Positions 21,203-35,700 of a stretch of DNA of 64,000 bases are shown here, piece after piece. The notes beneath the pieces are model-generated. The model had not been told where the DNA came from. It did no database searches and saw only the letters and a list, made by a program, of their open reading frames with translations. Source of the DNA: Trematomus loennbergii (Eukaryota > Chordata > Actinopteri > Perciformes > Nototheniidae); contig JAAOOA010000027.1 in NCBI GenBank assembly GCA_012861695.1, positions 19,716,280-19,780,279 of the forward strand. The letters run 5' to 3'. The stretch's first letter is position 1; the number at the start of each line of letters is the position of its first letter. The translations under genes and the position numbers were made by a program.

Positions 21203-24200
21203 TCATGTCCAGCGGCATCTCTTCCTCTGACAGGCTTCCAGGTCGGGCGTACAGCCCTCCTCCGAGTCACTCTCAGAGGACAGCGGTCCGGGCAGCGGGG
21301 GGTCGGGCAACGCAGGCTCTGGCCCATCGGGGGTTTCTTCTGTGCTGCCGTTATTGAGACTGAGCACCCAGCCCAGTTTGTTGTGTAGCAGCTGACGAAG
21401 GCCCGGGGGCAGCGGCAACACGTCCAGGGTGTCGATGCAGTCCGGCAGCAGCTGGCGCAGGCGGGCGCAGCATAGGTAGAGCAAGGAGGTGGGGGCGGAG
21501 CACGATCTGATCACCTTCATGCTGCTCTTCGCTGCCGTGGAGCACGCCATCGGATAAAACCTCTTGTTATGTAGCTCCGTGGCAGCAACACCTTGATAGA
21601 AAAATGGTGACATATTAGTGTGTAATATGTATACCACTCTGTGTACATATCAATAACCAAGTAAATGTGCACACAGGTAGGATACACAGGTCACTAAATT
21701 CTGCGGCAGGTACTATGTGTAATTTCTGAATAGTGCTTTCACAAACATACCATCACTTTATATGCTGTTCATTAGAAAATATATTTCCTTCTAAAACAAT
21801 ATTGTGTGTCATATCATTGACTTGTTTAGTGAAGTTGCCATGTAATTAGTGAGCTTATGTACAGTGAGCATGTCATTATTAGGTCAGGGTGATTAAAATA
21901 ATTCCTACATTACCCTCTCATGGTTCAATTAGAAAAGTATTAAATGCTCGCTGTACAATATATTTGATAAGTTTCATACATATGGTCCTAAGAAAGCTTT
22001 GTAAAGCTTAAGAAATAATTTGTTGAGGTTTATATGTGATTATGGATACAGTGATCCGATATGCCAAATCAGTACCATCAATTTTTTAAATGTCATAACA
22101 TTTTGTGGTCTGCTATGAGGAAGGCCACCCTCTCAGGCTTCAGGCCACAGTATTCTTTGCTTATTCTTACATAAAGACAATATTGATATTGAGCTATATG
22201 GCAGAGCCTGATTGATATATGAGAAGGTATTAGCTTTTTGGAGTTATGGTACAAGGATTTTCAGTACAGGAATGCCAAACTACATTAGGTAATTTAAAAG
22301 GTATATTCATTACATAGTTTGTCGCCAAAGGAAAACTGACAAACTCCACCATTCATATAAGGATTGTTTGATTACGTCATGTGTTGTTACTAACCTATGC
22401 ATTTGCGGTTTTTGAAGAAAGTGAGTGTGCCGTGCCACGTGTCCAGATGGACTCCAATGATGGACCCCTGTCCGAACCGGGAGGAGAAGTTTGTCTTGTC
22501 TCCTTTGTGATGCAACAAGCCTGAGCGAGGAAAAAAAAACATTGATTTATGCAACAATCCCTGAGAGCAGTGAATGCTACATCACAGCATGTTGTGTTAT
22601 TCTCACCTGTGTAAGAAAGACCCCAGCTGTCTGTGTCTTTTCCCAGCAGGCTGCAGAACGTGTGTCTGAATTTGTCTAGATTGACATCAGAGGTACCGAT
22701 GCCAACCATCTGTAAAGACATAAAGAACAATATAGACATAAATAAACCTCAACTTCCACACACTTTTACTCTTTATGTGACACAAGATTTTCATCGACAT
22801 AACTACACTGTAGCTATGTTCGTTTGACAAATAAAGAACCTTGAACCTTGATGTGGGTTTCTGTAATGAAACAGCAGGTCAGTGTTATAAGGTAAAGGCA
22901 TTGAGGGTTACCATGTCTGTGCCGTACACTGGGGACGTCATTTTGATCTCCCAGAAGTGCTGCCCCTCTGCCAGCTCTTTGGAGCCGCGGATGGCTGCCG
23001 TGCCACAGCTGTACTCAGAGTGGAAGTTCACTTTGCGGTTGTCGCAGCTCAGCAATGTTGCTGTAGATCTGCTGCTGGCATCCCAGAACCAGTCAAACTC
23101 TGAAACATCAGAAGTCATTCAGTCAAACATGGCTAAAGATACAAGACATTACATATTGTTTACTGTTTTTTTTTATCTGTGTCAATTAGCACAAAAAAAT
23201 ATTACTTGTAGAATCTATAGGTGAGAAAATCACAGAACTTAATAAAATATAACATTACACTACAATGGTGTGACTCAAGTGGGGCTGTACCGAATGTCAT
23301 TTTTTAAATTCAAAGCTTCTATTTTTTTCAATAAAGTTTTGAATATCAATCCTCATATTTTATGACGTCGTAAATATTCAAAAATACTTGATTTGAATAA
23401 AGAGGTTCAATGGATTAAATTATCATATTATATCAACTTCATTGATTAAGAAATCTTGTTAGTTTTGTCAACATAAATAAAGTGATGACATCTTAATGGA
23501 GCGACATACACAAAGCGAATGTCTATGCAAAATGTAATATTTTTGAATAATATTTATAATTCCTTTACTATAAAAGTGTTAAAGCCAAGATAGTCTTTTT
23601 TGTTGTGGTGACTCGGCAAGTCACAGAGCAAATACTTTCTTGATTTGAATGTGCAGCCCAAAACTCAAGCGACATCTCTCAATCAACCTTATTATAAACA
23701 GTGGTCTTGAAGTGCAGCAGGTGTCTTTACCCTGGTCCTCCTCTCCACAGTGGCAGTCTTTAACCTGGTGGAAGCCTCGCAGACGAGGGTTGTAGTTTGT
23801 CTCTGCCTGGGAGTCGCAGCCACAGAAGGACTCTCCGGTGACAGGCACTGCGCTGGGGACGGGAGGCACCATCACTGCTGAGAAGTCTGCCTCAGAGTCT
23901 GAATCACTGTACTGGGGGGAAGCAATGTAAAAATAAACAAAAAAATCATATGCCAGGAGCATTTCTTATGTAACAGCATAGCAAATTTGTTTTGAAAATT
24001 GGCACTGCATTGAAAAATGTACACATCTCCATCAAATGTAATTGTGAAAGGCAGGAATTATATTGCTTTTTCTTTAATCTGATATATTGGACATATTAGT
24101 TAGTTGTCATATTAATTTAAGCTTTTTGTGTATCTATATTACTTGTAAACATTTGTCTGTTTTTAATTTTGTAATAGTTTTAATAATAGTTTTTTTTAGC

Positions 24201-24723
24201 TTATTCTAAAAACTTAATTTATTTTTCTGTGTTAATGTATGCAACATTTTACACGAAAATATCTTGTATGTTAACCTACTTGGCAATAAACCTGTATCTG
24301 CCTCTGTTTACTTGCTATGGAAACGATTGGTTCTGATACAAAGCAGCAAACAACTGAAAGTAAATCATCAACAAACGCACATTGTTTAACGGCCGAAGGC
24401 AAATCAGACACTTTAAGTAAGACAGGGTTTTATGAGGTGAATTTTCTCATGGTGGCACATCCTATCTCCTGCCTGGAGTGTAAACAAGTGGCATCATATG
24501 ACACAAACAATAACCCCAGTGTCCGCTGATGCTTCAGATCCGTTCAGAGCGTTAGGTCTCGGGGGAAAACAGCAGCCTTTACAGCCTTTACTCCGGTGTG
24601 AACGCGGAACCTTACGTCTAAGCGGTCATAGCTCCATTCTTCAAGTGCCCGGGCATCAGCATCTCGTCGTATCCCACCCCAAACATATCGCCATGCACGA
24701 CTGTTCCTGCTTCTCCTGGACAT
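21203..24723 (-). CDS. spsb3: SPRY domain-containing SOCS box protein 3
   Basis: Substrate adaptor for an elongin-cullin ubiquitin ligase. Exons: 24723-24616, 23911-23731, 23099-22912, 22709-22607, 22520-22395, 21591-21203; 364 residues (human 355), all phases closed and no frameshift. The start is ATG 24723-24721 ([11 protein letters not shown]), matching the SPSB3 N-terminus. Then follow [13 protein letters not shown] and an SPRY domain from FDWFWD through [19 protein letters not shown] [53 protein letters not shown] and [13 protein letters not shown]. The SOCS box region [14 protein letters not shown]...[15 protein letters not shown] comes next, and the C-terminal QRKRCRWT matches human. 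A 5'UTR exon ends at 25507 and is joined to an acceptor at 24785. Confidence 0.96.
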
Positions 24724-26565
24724 GGCAGCAACTGAGACACTTCAGGATCAGTCCAGATGCTGACAGAACAGCATCAATCCAGCTCCTGAAAGATAAAAGG
24801 ACAACATTGTTATCAGTGGTAGTTTACCAACTGTTTGAATTGCTGATTGTAGCTCTGTGCACTGCAAGTTTTCTGAATCAGTTAAAAACACATTCCTACA
24901 TGAGTTACATCATTTAGTGTTTATCCTGGTGTCTTGATTTTACCCCTAACATTTACTACACCTTTTGTAACAGACCCTATTACCTTTTGAACTTGCAATC
25001 CTACATTTCATGACAAACATCAGCTTTATCTTATTTATTAAGCCATCTTATTAAATGCTAATAACCAAAGTGAGACACTTTGTCAAATGCTTACTACTTA
25101 TCTCAACGATAACAAATTGCTAGTAGTCAGTCCTTGTCTACATATCGCTGTCATCATCAGAAAAACTGTTGTGGTCATTTGACGTGTGTTGTTGTTTTCT
25201 TAACTAGCTTTAGTTAGCCCCATCGCTAGCAGGAGCAGCTGAACTGCGCATCAAATAACACTTTAGCAGTAAAGCTAACCATAGCAAGGTCAGAACACCA
25301 CATTTCAGAGCCAGACTGATGGTTTTGTGAGTAAATATATAACCAAGTACACTTCTTAAAGTCGTTTATTGCGGTGTTTTCACGGTTTATTAGCCATGTA
25401 TTATGAAAAAACTGACCGGAGGCAGATTCAGACCTAGCGTAAACTAGCCCATTAGCTTCTGTAAGCTGCGTGAAGCTAACAGCGCTGGATAAAACGTTAA
25501 CGTTACCTGCCTGTTGTTCGCGGGAAATCCCTGACAGCAGCGAAGAGACGTAGTTCCGTGATGCCACTTAAAGCTAGATAGTTGTTTTATTACAACTGAA
25601 TAAGCGGCTAGCTGGGTTTCCCTTTTTTACATGACCTACTTTACATTATTGTGACGGTAAACAATAACAGGCAGGCTCTCTGCAGGAGCCCCAGCACTGT
25701 CTCCTCCACAGGAAGTTTCTGCAGACTCCTGTCAGAGAGAGACCAGCCCCTTTTCTCTTTATGCAGTCTCTAAACTCTCTTTATACATCCATGGGACAGC
25801 AGGGAGGTGTTATTCACTGGTGGAGGAGGTATTTAGATGTTGTTTGTGTAAAAGTACCAGTACAACACACAATAATACTATAACATTAGCAGTTAAAACA
25901 ATATATAGTGGAAATATTCATGATGAAGATTGTCCCCTTTAAGATTAGAGTTTGTTCATATTATCAGCGGTGGGAGTAGTTACGTAGTATAAATGCCACA
26001 AACTATAAAACATACTCATCTTGCATTATAAGACTTAGTAGGCTACATTTACTTAAAAGTTCATTTTGAGGGAGTTGCTCTTTGAGTGTTTCCATTTCAT
26101 TTAATTTGTACATTTCAGGGGGAATTAATCTTAACTCAATTACATTGTATTCTTTATCAGTCTGTTAGGATGCAAATTAAGATCATTAATAATTAGAAAT
26201 CAAACTTATACAAATGTTTTTATAGCTCAAGCTACACAGCAGGATATGTATCGAGAAGGCCCTAGTTACTAAGTGTCTATTAATTTCCACTTTAAAACAC
26301 TGCAGTATTAAGGCATTAAGAAAGCAATGTTATGCATGTTTAGCACATCAACATGTGCTTTCATTAAAAATGTTTTGGAGACATTCACATCCACCTCCGG
26401 GTGAACTGTGATAACCTTTGTTAACCCTTCACTTGACATCGAGCTACTGATTCTACAAACTGTCTCTTATTCAATTAATCTTTAACTCTGAAATGTTGTT
26501 TCCAAGTCATCGCATTCACATAAGCAAAAAAAGCACATGACAATGACAAGTTTCTGGAGGAGGTT
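24724..26565. other. spsb3 5'UTR/promoter and intergenic interval
   Basis: This holds the spsb3 5'UTR exon ending at donor 25507, the 5'UTR intron, and, from about 25820 to 26070, a degraded AGTAAAAGTA-type hAT MITE fragment. No other gene was seen. Confidence 0.5.
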
Positions 26566-26569
26566 GAGT

Positions 26570-27519
26570 TTTATTTGGAAATCTGACAGGCATGGCTGAA
26601 CAGTGAGCTCTCACCTTAAAACAAAAACAAAAAAAGACATAAGCACTACAGGTAAACGATACTAGTGTTTCAGAATGTCATATTAAACATAAAGACTTGC
26701 ACACACACATTATGCACTCAGGTCATTCAGACACACGCACACTCACTCACACACACACACACACTGTCAACCCCATGTCAACATGTGGACATCCTCCATT
26801 AATAATCACACTACATCCAGAGGAATTCCAAGCACTTAGAACAATTACCCACAGTGCAATTAATCTAACTATACACAGATCATTTATATATTTTTTATGT
26901 ATATAGGGTATTCAATAAACATTATTCCATTTAGACAGTTTCATTAAGTCAAAAGTCCTCAGAACTTTCCATAAATAGTGAACAAAAATAATATGTATTG
27001 ACAGCTCCTCGCCACTGTGATTAAAAAATGGTCACCGAAAAGAACATGAAAAGATAAAATACTAGTGTGCATGATTCTTCAGCAGTCTCAAGATGGAGTG
27101 AGACAATCAAAACCACCAAACGAAAAACGAAACTCCGGAGAGGGGAATGGGCAGAAGGATAAACGTTGATACTCACACTCACGGCACAGACTGGTTACTA
27201 CATTTACAGGGGGGTGGAGGGACTCTGGATCACTGTACATGTTAAGATCAGACAACAAATCAAGCAGACTGTCCACACATCATCCCACAACAACCAATAC
27301 ATCTTCATGCCCGTTCAGTACTCACGAGACCTGACACAACCGGATGGCGTTAAACAATATGGATAGATCACATCTACTGGGGAACGCGGCACCAACATGT
27401 TTCTGATGCCATCCCGTCCTGTCAGACCCACGGGGTGTAATGGAAGTTAAGTGAAAATCTCCTATTTGTTCTTGCTGCTTTGATGTAGAATGAATGAGAT
27501 GGTGTTTTGATGCGGACAT
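26570..27519 (-). other. atp6v0c: 3'UTR of atp6v0c
   Basis: Noncoding sequence after the stop at 27520. A minus-strand AATAAA (TTTATT at 26570-26575) gives a UTR of about 0.95 kb. A short CA repeat lies at 26750-26764. Confidence 0.55.
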
Positions 27520-30500
27520 CTATTTTGTAGATAGGATCAGAGCCACGATGAGGCCGTAAAGCCCCAGCACCTCGGCGAAGATCAAGATGAGGATCATGCC
27601 CACGAAGAGCCGGGGCTGCTGGGCGGTGCCTCGAACGCCGGCGTCTCCCACGATGCCGATGGCGAAGCCGGCTGCCAGACCGCTCAGGCCCACGCTCAGA
27701 CCGGCACCGAGATGCAGGAAACTCCTGTTGGGGAGGAACGGAGGAAAGAACAACATCAATTGATGTCAAAGCAATCAATTTTGAGTCCCTTCTCCTGTTA
27801 AACACTATAATATATCAAAAGTGATTCATATTAAACTTTGCTGATTCACTGTGACTTCACAAGCACCATTTATGTTTGAAAATGTAATTTAAATCCAAAA
27901 GTATTGTTTTTAGACTTGCATTTATAGTTTTAATAACAATGAATTGCTGTCTGGAGACATATTTGGTAATATGCATAACATGTTACTGCATTTTCCCTAG
28001 TTTGAGTCAATCAAATAAATGCAAAATGAGAACAAAAATTGTTGTTACAACATATGCAATCTGAAAGGGTCATTCATTGTGCTAAACTTCATTTTTCTCA
28101 ATTTACCCAGAAAAGTCCAACTCAAAAACATTATCTCTACCAGGAAGTCGTGTTCAGGATGGGTGGCCATTAAAAAGTTTGAAAACAATAACAATAGAGG
28201 GCAGATAACATCACAAAGAAAAACATCAACACCCAACAACAGATGACCAACCTACAGGGATCAGAGGCAACATTGTTCTGTAAAAACTGATTTATGTGTA
28301 TTTTGAAAAATGTAACAAGGGTAAAGATTCCAAGTTAATTATACCCTGCATGAAAAGAAAAAGAAAACCCTCAGGGAATAATGTTCTCCGGCCCACACTC
28401 TATGATGGAGTTTTACCAAAAGAAACGGCTCATTACCGGCCCAGCACAACACAGCAATGACCAGAACAAAGTGAATGTACCATTTCCAAGAAGGAAATCG
28501 ATTAGCGAGTGCAAGACCCAGATGTTTATCTTTGAAGTTGATCAAAACAGATAAAAGGCCTTCAATTCATGACGTGGTCACAATTAGAAGTGGTAAATAT
28601 AGCTACAGGACTGACTTGGAGTTCTTTATTTTGAGGATTTTATTGTGAAAGTTAGGCAGTTTGATGTTTAAGTGTATTGGCTTCAACTAAAAGCACATAA
28701 GCTGTAGAAGACGCCGTCTGCTATAATGTCTTCCCACTCACTGAACGAGATCTAGTAGAGTATTGTATCAGAGGCTGATCTTACTTGTAGAGAGTGACTC
28801 TCTCTGAGATGTTGTTTGCTATCAGCACGGCCACCACCAGCCCGTAGATGGCGATGATACCCGCCATGACCACGGGGATGATGGACTTCATGATGAGCTC
28901 TGGCCGCATCACGGACATGGCAGCGATGCCTGTGCCGCTCTTCGCTGTGCCATACGCTGCTCCTAATGCTGTGAAGAGAGGAGAGAGGTAATTCATCAGT
29001 CAGTGTTTGTACTTCACTCCTAAATGATTCTTTACAAAAACAGACAGGATATGGATTTAGGAGAATTATTTATCCAGCTAATCGATTTAAATTCTCTCTT
29101 CCATCATACTGGCTCTGACAGTGTGTAAAGACCCGGCGTGCAGGCAAAATGAAACAGTAGAAGATATATTCGGCTGCCAGTTTTCTCCAGCCAAGCCATA
29201 AATAACAGGAATTAAAGTGATATAAAAAAAAACGGCTTGCACTTCACACTAGTGCTTCCATTTTTAATGTGTCCTCACAAACATTATCTGAAATACATTT
29301 AAAAAAAGTGATAAACGGATGCAATCTGGAGCCTTTTTATCCCATACAACCTTGCACACTTCAACACTTTATTCCCTTTGTCTGACTTTCAGCAGGATTA
29401 TGGAAAAAACGTACCAACCCATTCACAGGGTTGGTACACACCTTATTTTTGACAATCTGTGCAGGCATATATAACCGATTATCACACACGGCTTTGACGA
29501 CAACAGGTGGAGAGCAACTCTGATTAGACGATGTTACTGGCTTATCATAAAGACTAGCTGGAGCATACAAATAAACATATCACACAACACCGACTCCGCC
29601 ACTTCTCACTTGCTGATGTGGGTGTGTTGACACTTTCGATGGCTGTGTTCTAATCGACTACAAGGCATTTTTTAATATTGTGTGAAAAAGCAACCCAGCA
29701 TTTCTTCCACAATTTTAACAGCGAGTATCTCTTTTCTTTTCATAAAAAACAGGAATACCAGACATGTAATACCTTTTTGTCATCCAATATATATTCTGAG
29801 GCCTCCCTTTTCCAATGCATCGTAGGCTAATTCTGCTTTCCCGCTGTGCATCAAATATGGAGAGATCCTGGACCGACTCCATTGTGAACATCAAACAACT
29901 GTTGTGACACTGTAACAGCAGCAAGCATGGAGATTTCACTGAGGGCGGGATGTTTTTGTGGCAGAAAGCTGTAAAGCCCAGATTATACTGGTGTCAAGGT
30001 GTCTCTGTGTGCCTATAATGGAGGAAGTAGTTTATAAAATGGCCTTGAGGCATTGAAGTGCTTAACTAAATAATTGTGTTTCCCTTTGCTTTGTGATACT
30101 GTAAACGGAAACAAATGCAGAGTCAAAATGTCAATTTGAGAAAAAGGAATTAATGCTACTTCCAGTCCTGCTATATGTTATCTGTACACTTCCTAAAATA
30201 ATAATTAAAGCAGGCCAACATTTGTGCAGTACCAACATGTAGATAATTTTAGAAAGGTATACATCAGCTACATTTGCATAGTAAGTAATACGTTTTAGTT
30301 TAGCCCTACAATTAAATAACATTTAGAGAAGCGCTGAAACCATTGGTTGGCCAGGAAGTGACAGTTTCCACAAAAAGCTGAGTTTCTTTGCCAATCTCAT
30401 TACAAAATGTAATATTCAGTAACATTTACAATCACAAATCCATTTTTAAATGCCACAGCAATCCCTGTCCTCATGTTACCTTATAAAAATATGAATCCAA

Positions 30501-32587
30501 TTTTAAAGCACTGTGGGAAATGTAATTTCATCAGACAGAGCCCTGGTACTGGATTGTTAGCTATATATGCTGGGTAAATTATTTTAATTATTTGACAGAT
30601 AACATTTTGGATATGTACCTCAAGAGTCATCCAATATTTAAACATTCCGAACTGTGCTGTAATATAATATAATATAATATGTTACAACCAATGGGAAACA
30701 GGGCTTGAACTAATCACAACATAAATCGTATTTACGTTATAATTCATGAAAATCTGGGCCTTGCCGTTCCGCAAAATAAATTCATGCAGAAAGATGAATG
30801 CCACAGCAGACCCTGGCCTCACGTAACCTTACGTATGTGTACAGATCCAAGTTCCTTACAGTGTGGTTTTCAGATTTTAAATTAAGAAGGTAAGAGCACT
30901 TGCATTGGATAGATACATAGACACCCTGAGTGCATGTGTAGATATACAATCTTAAAGTAAATTATTATGAGTCACACCACCCAATGGACAAACTGCACAA
31001 AGTGTCACCTGATGTCATCATCATAGTATCAATGATGTCCACATGAAAGAGACAGTGGTTTGTGTCAACAGGAATATACATCTCCCCCCAAATATCTTTA
31101 TAAGAGCAGGATGTATATTCCTCAGGGGTCATTTGGAGGCCCAAGTCAAACACCACCTTGCTTTACTTATACCACAACTGGGATTGTTGGCCTCAGAAGT
31201 GGTAGAATAATTATTCAAAACCTTTTTTCTGAAGTAAAACGATTAATTATTAATAGTAGAGCTATTAATACTGCACCCTAAAAGTCCTGCATTCAAATGT
31301 TTACTCCAAGTGAAGAGGGGCAATTATCAGCACAATAAATTAACATCTGTTCAAGGTGGAGCTTTAAATGATAATATAATGCTGGATAGTTCCATTAATA
31401 GTTCCATTAATATAATGCATCAGTAAGGATCTTTTGTGAATAAAATCTGCAGTAGTAATAGTTACATTTCTCTGGGAAATGTAACCATTACTACTGCAAA
31501 TATAATGCAATATTTTTATTTGAAGTAATCATTGTTCACAGTGCATGTGAAAAATGAAACGACTGTCACCTACGATATGATAGATATTATTAAGCCCTTA
31601 AAACAATAACTGTTCAGCTAATTAAATTAAATAAACACAAAGATAATTGCACCATTTTGGAGTTTAACCCTGTGGGAACAATTTGCAGTAACAGTAGTAA
31701 AATGTCTCCAAGGTAAATATAATGCAATATTTTCCTCTGAAGTAAAAGTAAACCGTGAGTAAGTAGAATGCATTGCTTTTGAAGGATATTTTGGGGTATA
31801 ATAAGTATGATCATGAAAATTATTTAATATTTTCACATCTAAAAATCATAATCTACAGCCATTTGAAGCTTTTTTTTTTTGCTTGGGCCCAGGCAGTAGG
31901 CTACCTTTCCTCATGTTAAAGTCTTCTGATATTTCCTCCCTGACAGATTGGCTGTGCCCCGCCTCTCGCTGGAGTGCATGCTAAACCTGAATGGATGGAT
32001 GGATGGATGTTCACTCACTGACGTTAAGGCCTTGATGCTGGCCCTCCTGTAACACAACACCTTACGACCCAATGTGGCTGCATCCAACCCGAACGAGCAT
32101 CGTATTTATCTGATAATCCATGAGGACCTGCACCTTCCTGTGTTGTAATATAATGTAATAATGTTTAAAAGACATCCGGTTCCAAGCATCTGCCATCTAA
32201 TAAATGACGGTCTGCGTCACCATGGAGAGCTTGATATGATATAACCACAGCTAGCTCCAGGGTTAGCAGGGTGAGGAGCTTGTGGTCAGCGGATCGTAGG
32301 CGGTGGAAACCTCCACCCCTCCATCCTCTGCCTCTCATCCCGGGCAGGGTGTGAGCCGTGACCACCTCAGCTAACACCCAGTTTGAAGACAGCACCCCCC
32401 ATTTGTAGTTTTCTAATACGAACTTGACACCTTGCTAAGCTAACGCATCGTTATAAAACAGTGAAAGGTGCAGAAGACGGTTGGTATATAAATGACGGTT
32501 GGTGTAGTTACCGCTGAAGACCATGGCCGCAGTGGCTCCCATCACAGCGAAGAAAGGCGCGTACTCGGGGCTCTCCTCAGAAGACAT
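27520..32587 (-). CDS. atp6v0c: V-type H+-ATPase 16 kDa proteolipid subunit c
   Basis: Proton-carrying ring subunit of the V0 sector in lysosomal, Golgi and synaptic-vesicle membranes. Exons: 32587-32512, 28968-28785, 27724-27520; 154 residues (human 155), frame intact. It begins [19 protein letters not shown]. Four membrane helices follow, with [20 protein letters not shown] after helix 1, [20 protein letters not shown] in helix 2, [20 protein letters not shown] in helix 3, and [20 protein letters not shown] in helix 4. The last holds the proton-binding Glu (about residue 138). It ends LSTK then TAG. Intron 1 is about 3.5 kb. Near-identity to mammalian protein indicates strong constraint. 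Confidence 0.98.
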
Positions 32588-32699
32588 TCTCGCACTATTC
32601 TCGCGGGCGATGCAGCTACAAGGTAGACTTCTTGTTTCTAATTTAGGTTTTCCCCGTTTAACTACCGGACAGGTTACAACACTGAGAGAGAGGGAGAGA

Positions 32700-32770
32700 A
32701 GGTAGCTGCCAACAAGATCACCGGTGTAGAAGAGGAAAATGGCGAAACGGAAAAAGTCACATGACGAGCT
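32700..32770 (-). promoter_or_regulatory. atp6v0c: atp6v0c promoter: CLEAR-like E-box and YY1-like motif
   Basis: GTCACATGAC at 32756-32765 differs by one base from the CLEAR consensus GTCACGTGAC bound by TFEB/TFE3. AAAATGGCGAA (about 32737-32747) resembles a YY1 site. Both lie 150-180 bp upstream of the ATG. V-ATPase genes are established CLEAR-network targets; function here is inferred. Confidence 0.45.
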
Positions 32771-35700
32771 ACCATCTCGGAAGGATCTATTTATTTGAAT
32801 ACGGGGGTGCTCGACACGAACAGGCTTGAAACATCTAACCTTTGTTGTTTATTGCACTGTAAAATACATCCTATACAATACTCATCTGATATTAATTATC
32901 ATAGCTTTTATATTTAAAAGCATTTTGTTAAAATACGATTTAGGATACGAGTAGCTGTACTGTGTTTTATGGTATGCTCTGCTGCAAGTGCACTGACTGC
33001 AGTTGAAACGCTAGTTGTCACTACCTTTATATATACAGTCTATGGTCACTACACGCTGGCGTATTAATTATTAGGTATCAAATAGGTAGTCAAATCAACT
33101 ATAAACACCACGTTAGCTCTATAATTTAAAAAGGAACACAAAATAAACTTTAGTCAAACAATTGATAAATAGAGGCGACCAGAAAGCACAGTTTCCCAGC
33201 ATCCATTCATGCTCCTTTAGCTATAGCCCCGCATATGTTTTGTTATTATTAGCCTAGAAAATAACCTGTCAAGCAGAAGTTAATTTAATCAACATTAGAC
33301 AACCTTTAGTTGTTAAACAAACACATTCTTCCGTTTTTGAGTGACCCGGAGACACATCTTGCTGCTGCTTCTGTCAAGGTGACACTGTAACATCTAATGT
33401 CAGCTATAGGACATGTTCCCTCATGACATTTGTATTTTTGTTTTGGTCAGTTTTCCTAAATAGATTATTTCTTACCAGATCCTATTTTACCTTTTTGATA
33501 TATTTTAGGTATTTATCTTCCACAGCACCCGTTACTGAGTTGATGGTTATCACATTTTGTAATCCATGGTTCAAATGAGTTTTATTTCCTGAGACCCTTT
33601 TTAGTTTGAAGTATGTTTTTGTACAAAACCAAAATAAAATGATCTTGGTTTTAGCTTGTATGATCCTTCTCCTTGAAAATAATAACCTACAATTTGCTTT
33701 TTACCAATTCTAAAATCCAATCCATTTATATAGCACCTTTCATAAAAAGGTTACAAAGTGCCTTACAAAACAGCAGTTAAACAAACATCAATACCTGAGC
33801 CTAAAACACAGCATTATACAATAAATGTAATATTATAGCAATCCTCGCATAAATAAATTCTTGTTTGGTTAACACTTATACCATTTTTGTCAACTATCAA
33901 TGTGTAAAACTGAGTTTCATGCACAAGTACCACTTTAAATCTTGTTTTTGCAAGAGATGTGCTCATAATTATTTGAAAATGGTCATTCAGCATAAAAAAA
34001 GAAAGAATAAAAAGTCTATTCCACTCAAGAATTGTCCAACTAGTCAACATATTAGGTTAGGGCACCATATAGAAATGTTGGACTAAGATTTTGTGTACCC
34101 ACCTCGCAGATCACCAGCAAAAACATGTAAATGTAGTATGTAATTAAAACAGAAAACATTGTAAATCATCACCCCAATTGGTTTATGATGACTTAATATT
34201 TGCTTTGTGGATAAATAATAATTTAATAATAATTTAATCCATAAACCTAACACACATTTTCATCTGATACTTGGAAAATTGTGCTGTATAAACACACATA
34301 CTCATTGCAGATTACGATTACTTATACAACTTTACACGTTTAATTTACATTCACTTCCAGGTTTAAGTTTCTGTGTCTTTAACCCAAAACCTAATTATCA
34401 AATTAGTCCTCAGTTATAGCAGATGTATTCCCCGAATCTAATAGCATCGACCACAATACTAATTACACTACAGATCATATTCAATCTGAGGGATTTGACT
34501 TGGTGAGATATGGCACTTTCGTGGTTTTAGAGTCACTCCAGCTCCTGCACAGGCATTTAAGGAATTGTTTGAATGATCTTGTAGGGTATTTGATTAACTC
34601 AAATTTCCTATATATTTCTAATTCAAATGCTTGTCTCTCAGTTTGGTCTTAGTTCAATTGTGTCATGAGAATGTGCTTAAATCTTATATGGGAATACAAA
34701 CTGAAAGCAGACAGCAGAAAATGTGTTACACACACACATGACTGTCAGTAGCCTCTGCGCTGCATGTCGTAGAGAAAAGCCCTTAGTCAGAGCTCAACCA
34801 TGTGACCAGTTCCTGCTCCAAGATCAACAATCACTATACTTTACTAAAGGAAAAACAGTTCAGAGGGGATTTTTTGGGGGAGGAGAATGCTTTTTTGGGA
34901 GATCATTTTTTCCTGGGTGTTGGGGAATAATTTGCTTAGGTATTCAACCTTTGACAAAGTTCATAATTTTCCTCTTTTCACTGTCTCCTTTCCCATGGCA
35001 TAGGTCTACGGCCTTGGGTATTGCTGCTATCTCTCTTAAGGAGGGGCCGCTTGGGCGCATTGTTATTGCCAGCTTATGACCGAGCACAAGCTGACATGAG
35101 ATAGTTTATTGTTCAGGGACATCTAGAAGACCTTCTTTTGAGGAACGTAGGTTCCCTGGCGGCTGGCGCACATTCTTTCCTATGGACGACAGCTCTAGTT
35201 AGATTCAGGGTACATATTTGTTTAGTCTCGCAGATAAAGAATGTTGATTATTACACTCCGAACTAGTTAAAACCTCGAACTACAGAAGGATTCTTCAGAA
35301 TTGATTGTGGCATCTCAACCGTGTGGTCAACTCGTGGTCTTGTGAATTCTCCGGCCGAAGCTCCAAATAAACCATCAGTGTTTGCCATCAAAGCTCCAGC
35401 TATCCTCGTGTGCTTCAGAAGTTTCCCCCACACTGGGCATTTTGCTGCCTCTTTCAAAGTTTGAACGTTGCAGCAATTGGACGGTTATGTGTTCCAATGT
35501 GTTGTAAACCCAATCCATACTCCATGTTGTGAAATATTATATTAATGTCAATACGCACCATTTTTTTCAGTAGCATAACTGAATTTGTCTTCTATGACTG
35601 TAGCTACATATATTTTCGTAGCATTTTGTCTGAATTATTTGCATATTTTAATCAAACAGATCATATTCCTCTTATCATTAAGTCCCTACATCACCTGGCT

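Noticed and set aside
25226..25567. Possible upstream reading frame in the spsb3 5'UTR exon
   Set aside because: Its first codon at 25567 is GTG, not ATG. The spliced frame ends before the real ATG at 24723, and there is no sign of conservation.
34723..35079. 118-codon plus-strand frame
   Set aside because: Low complexity with no family resemblance. It overlaps a candidate LTR and is likely noncoding.
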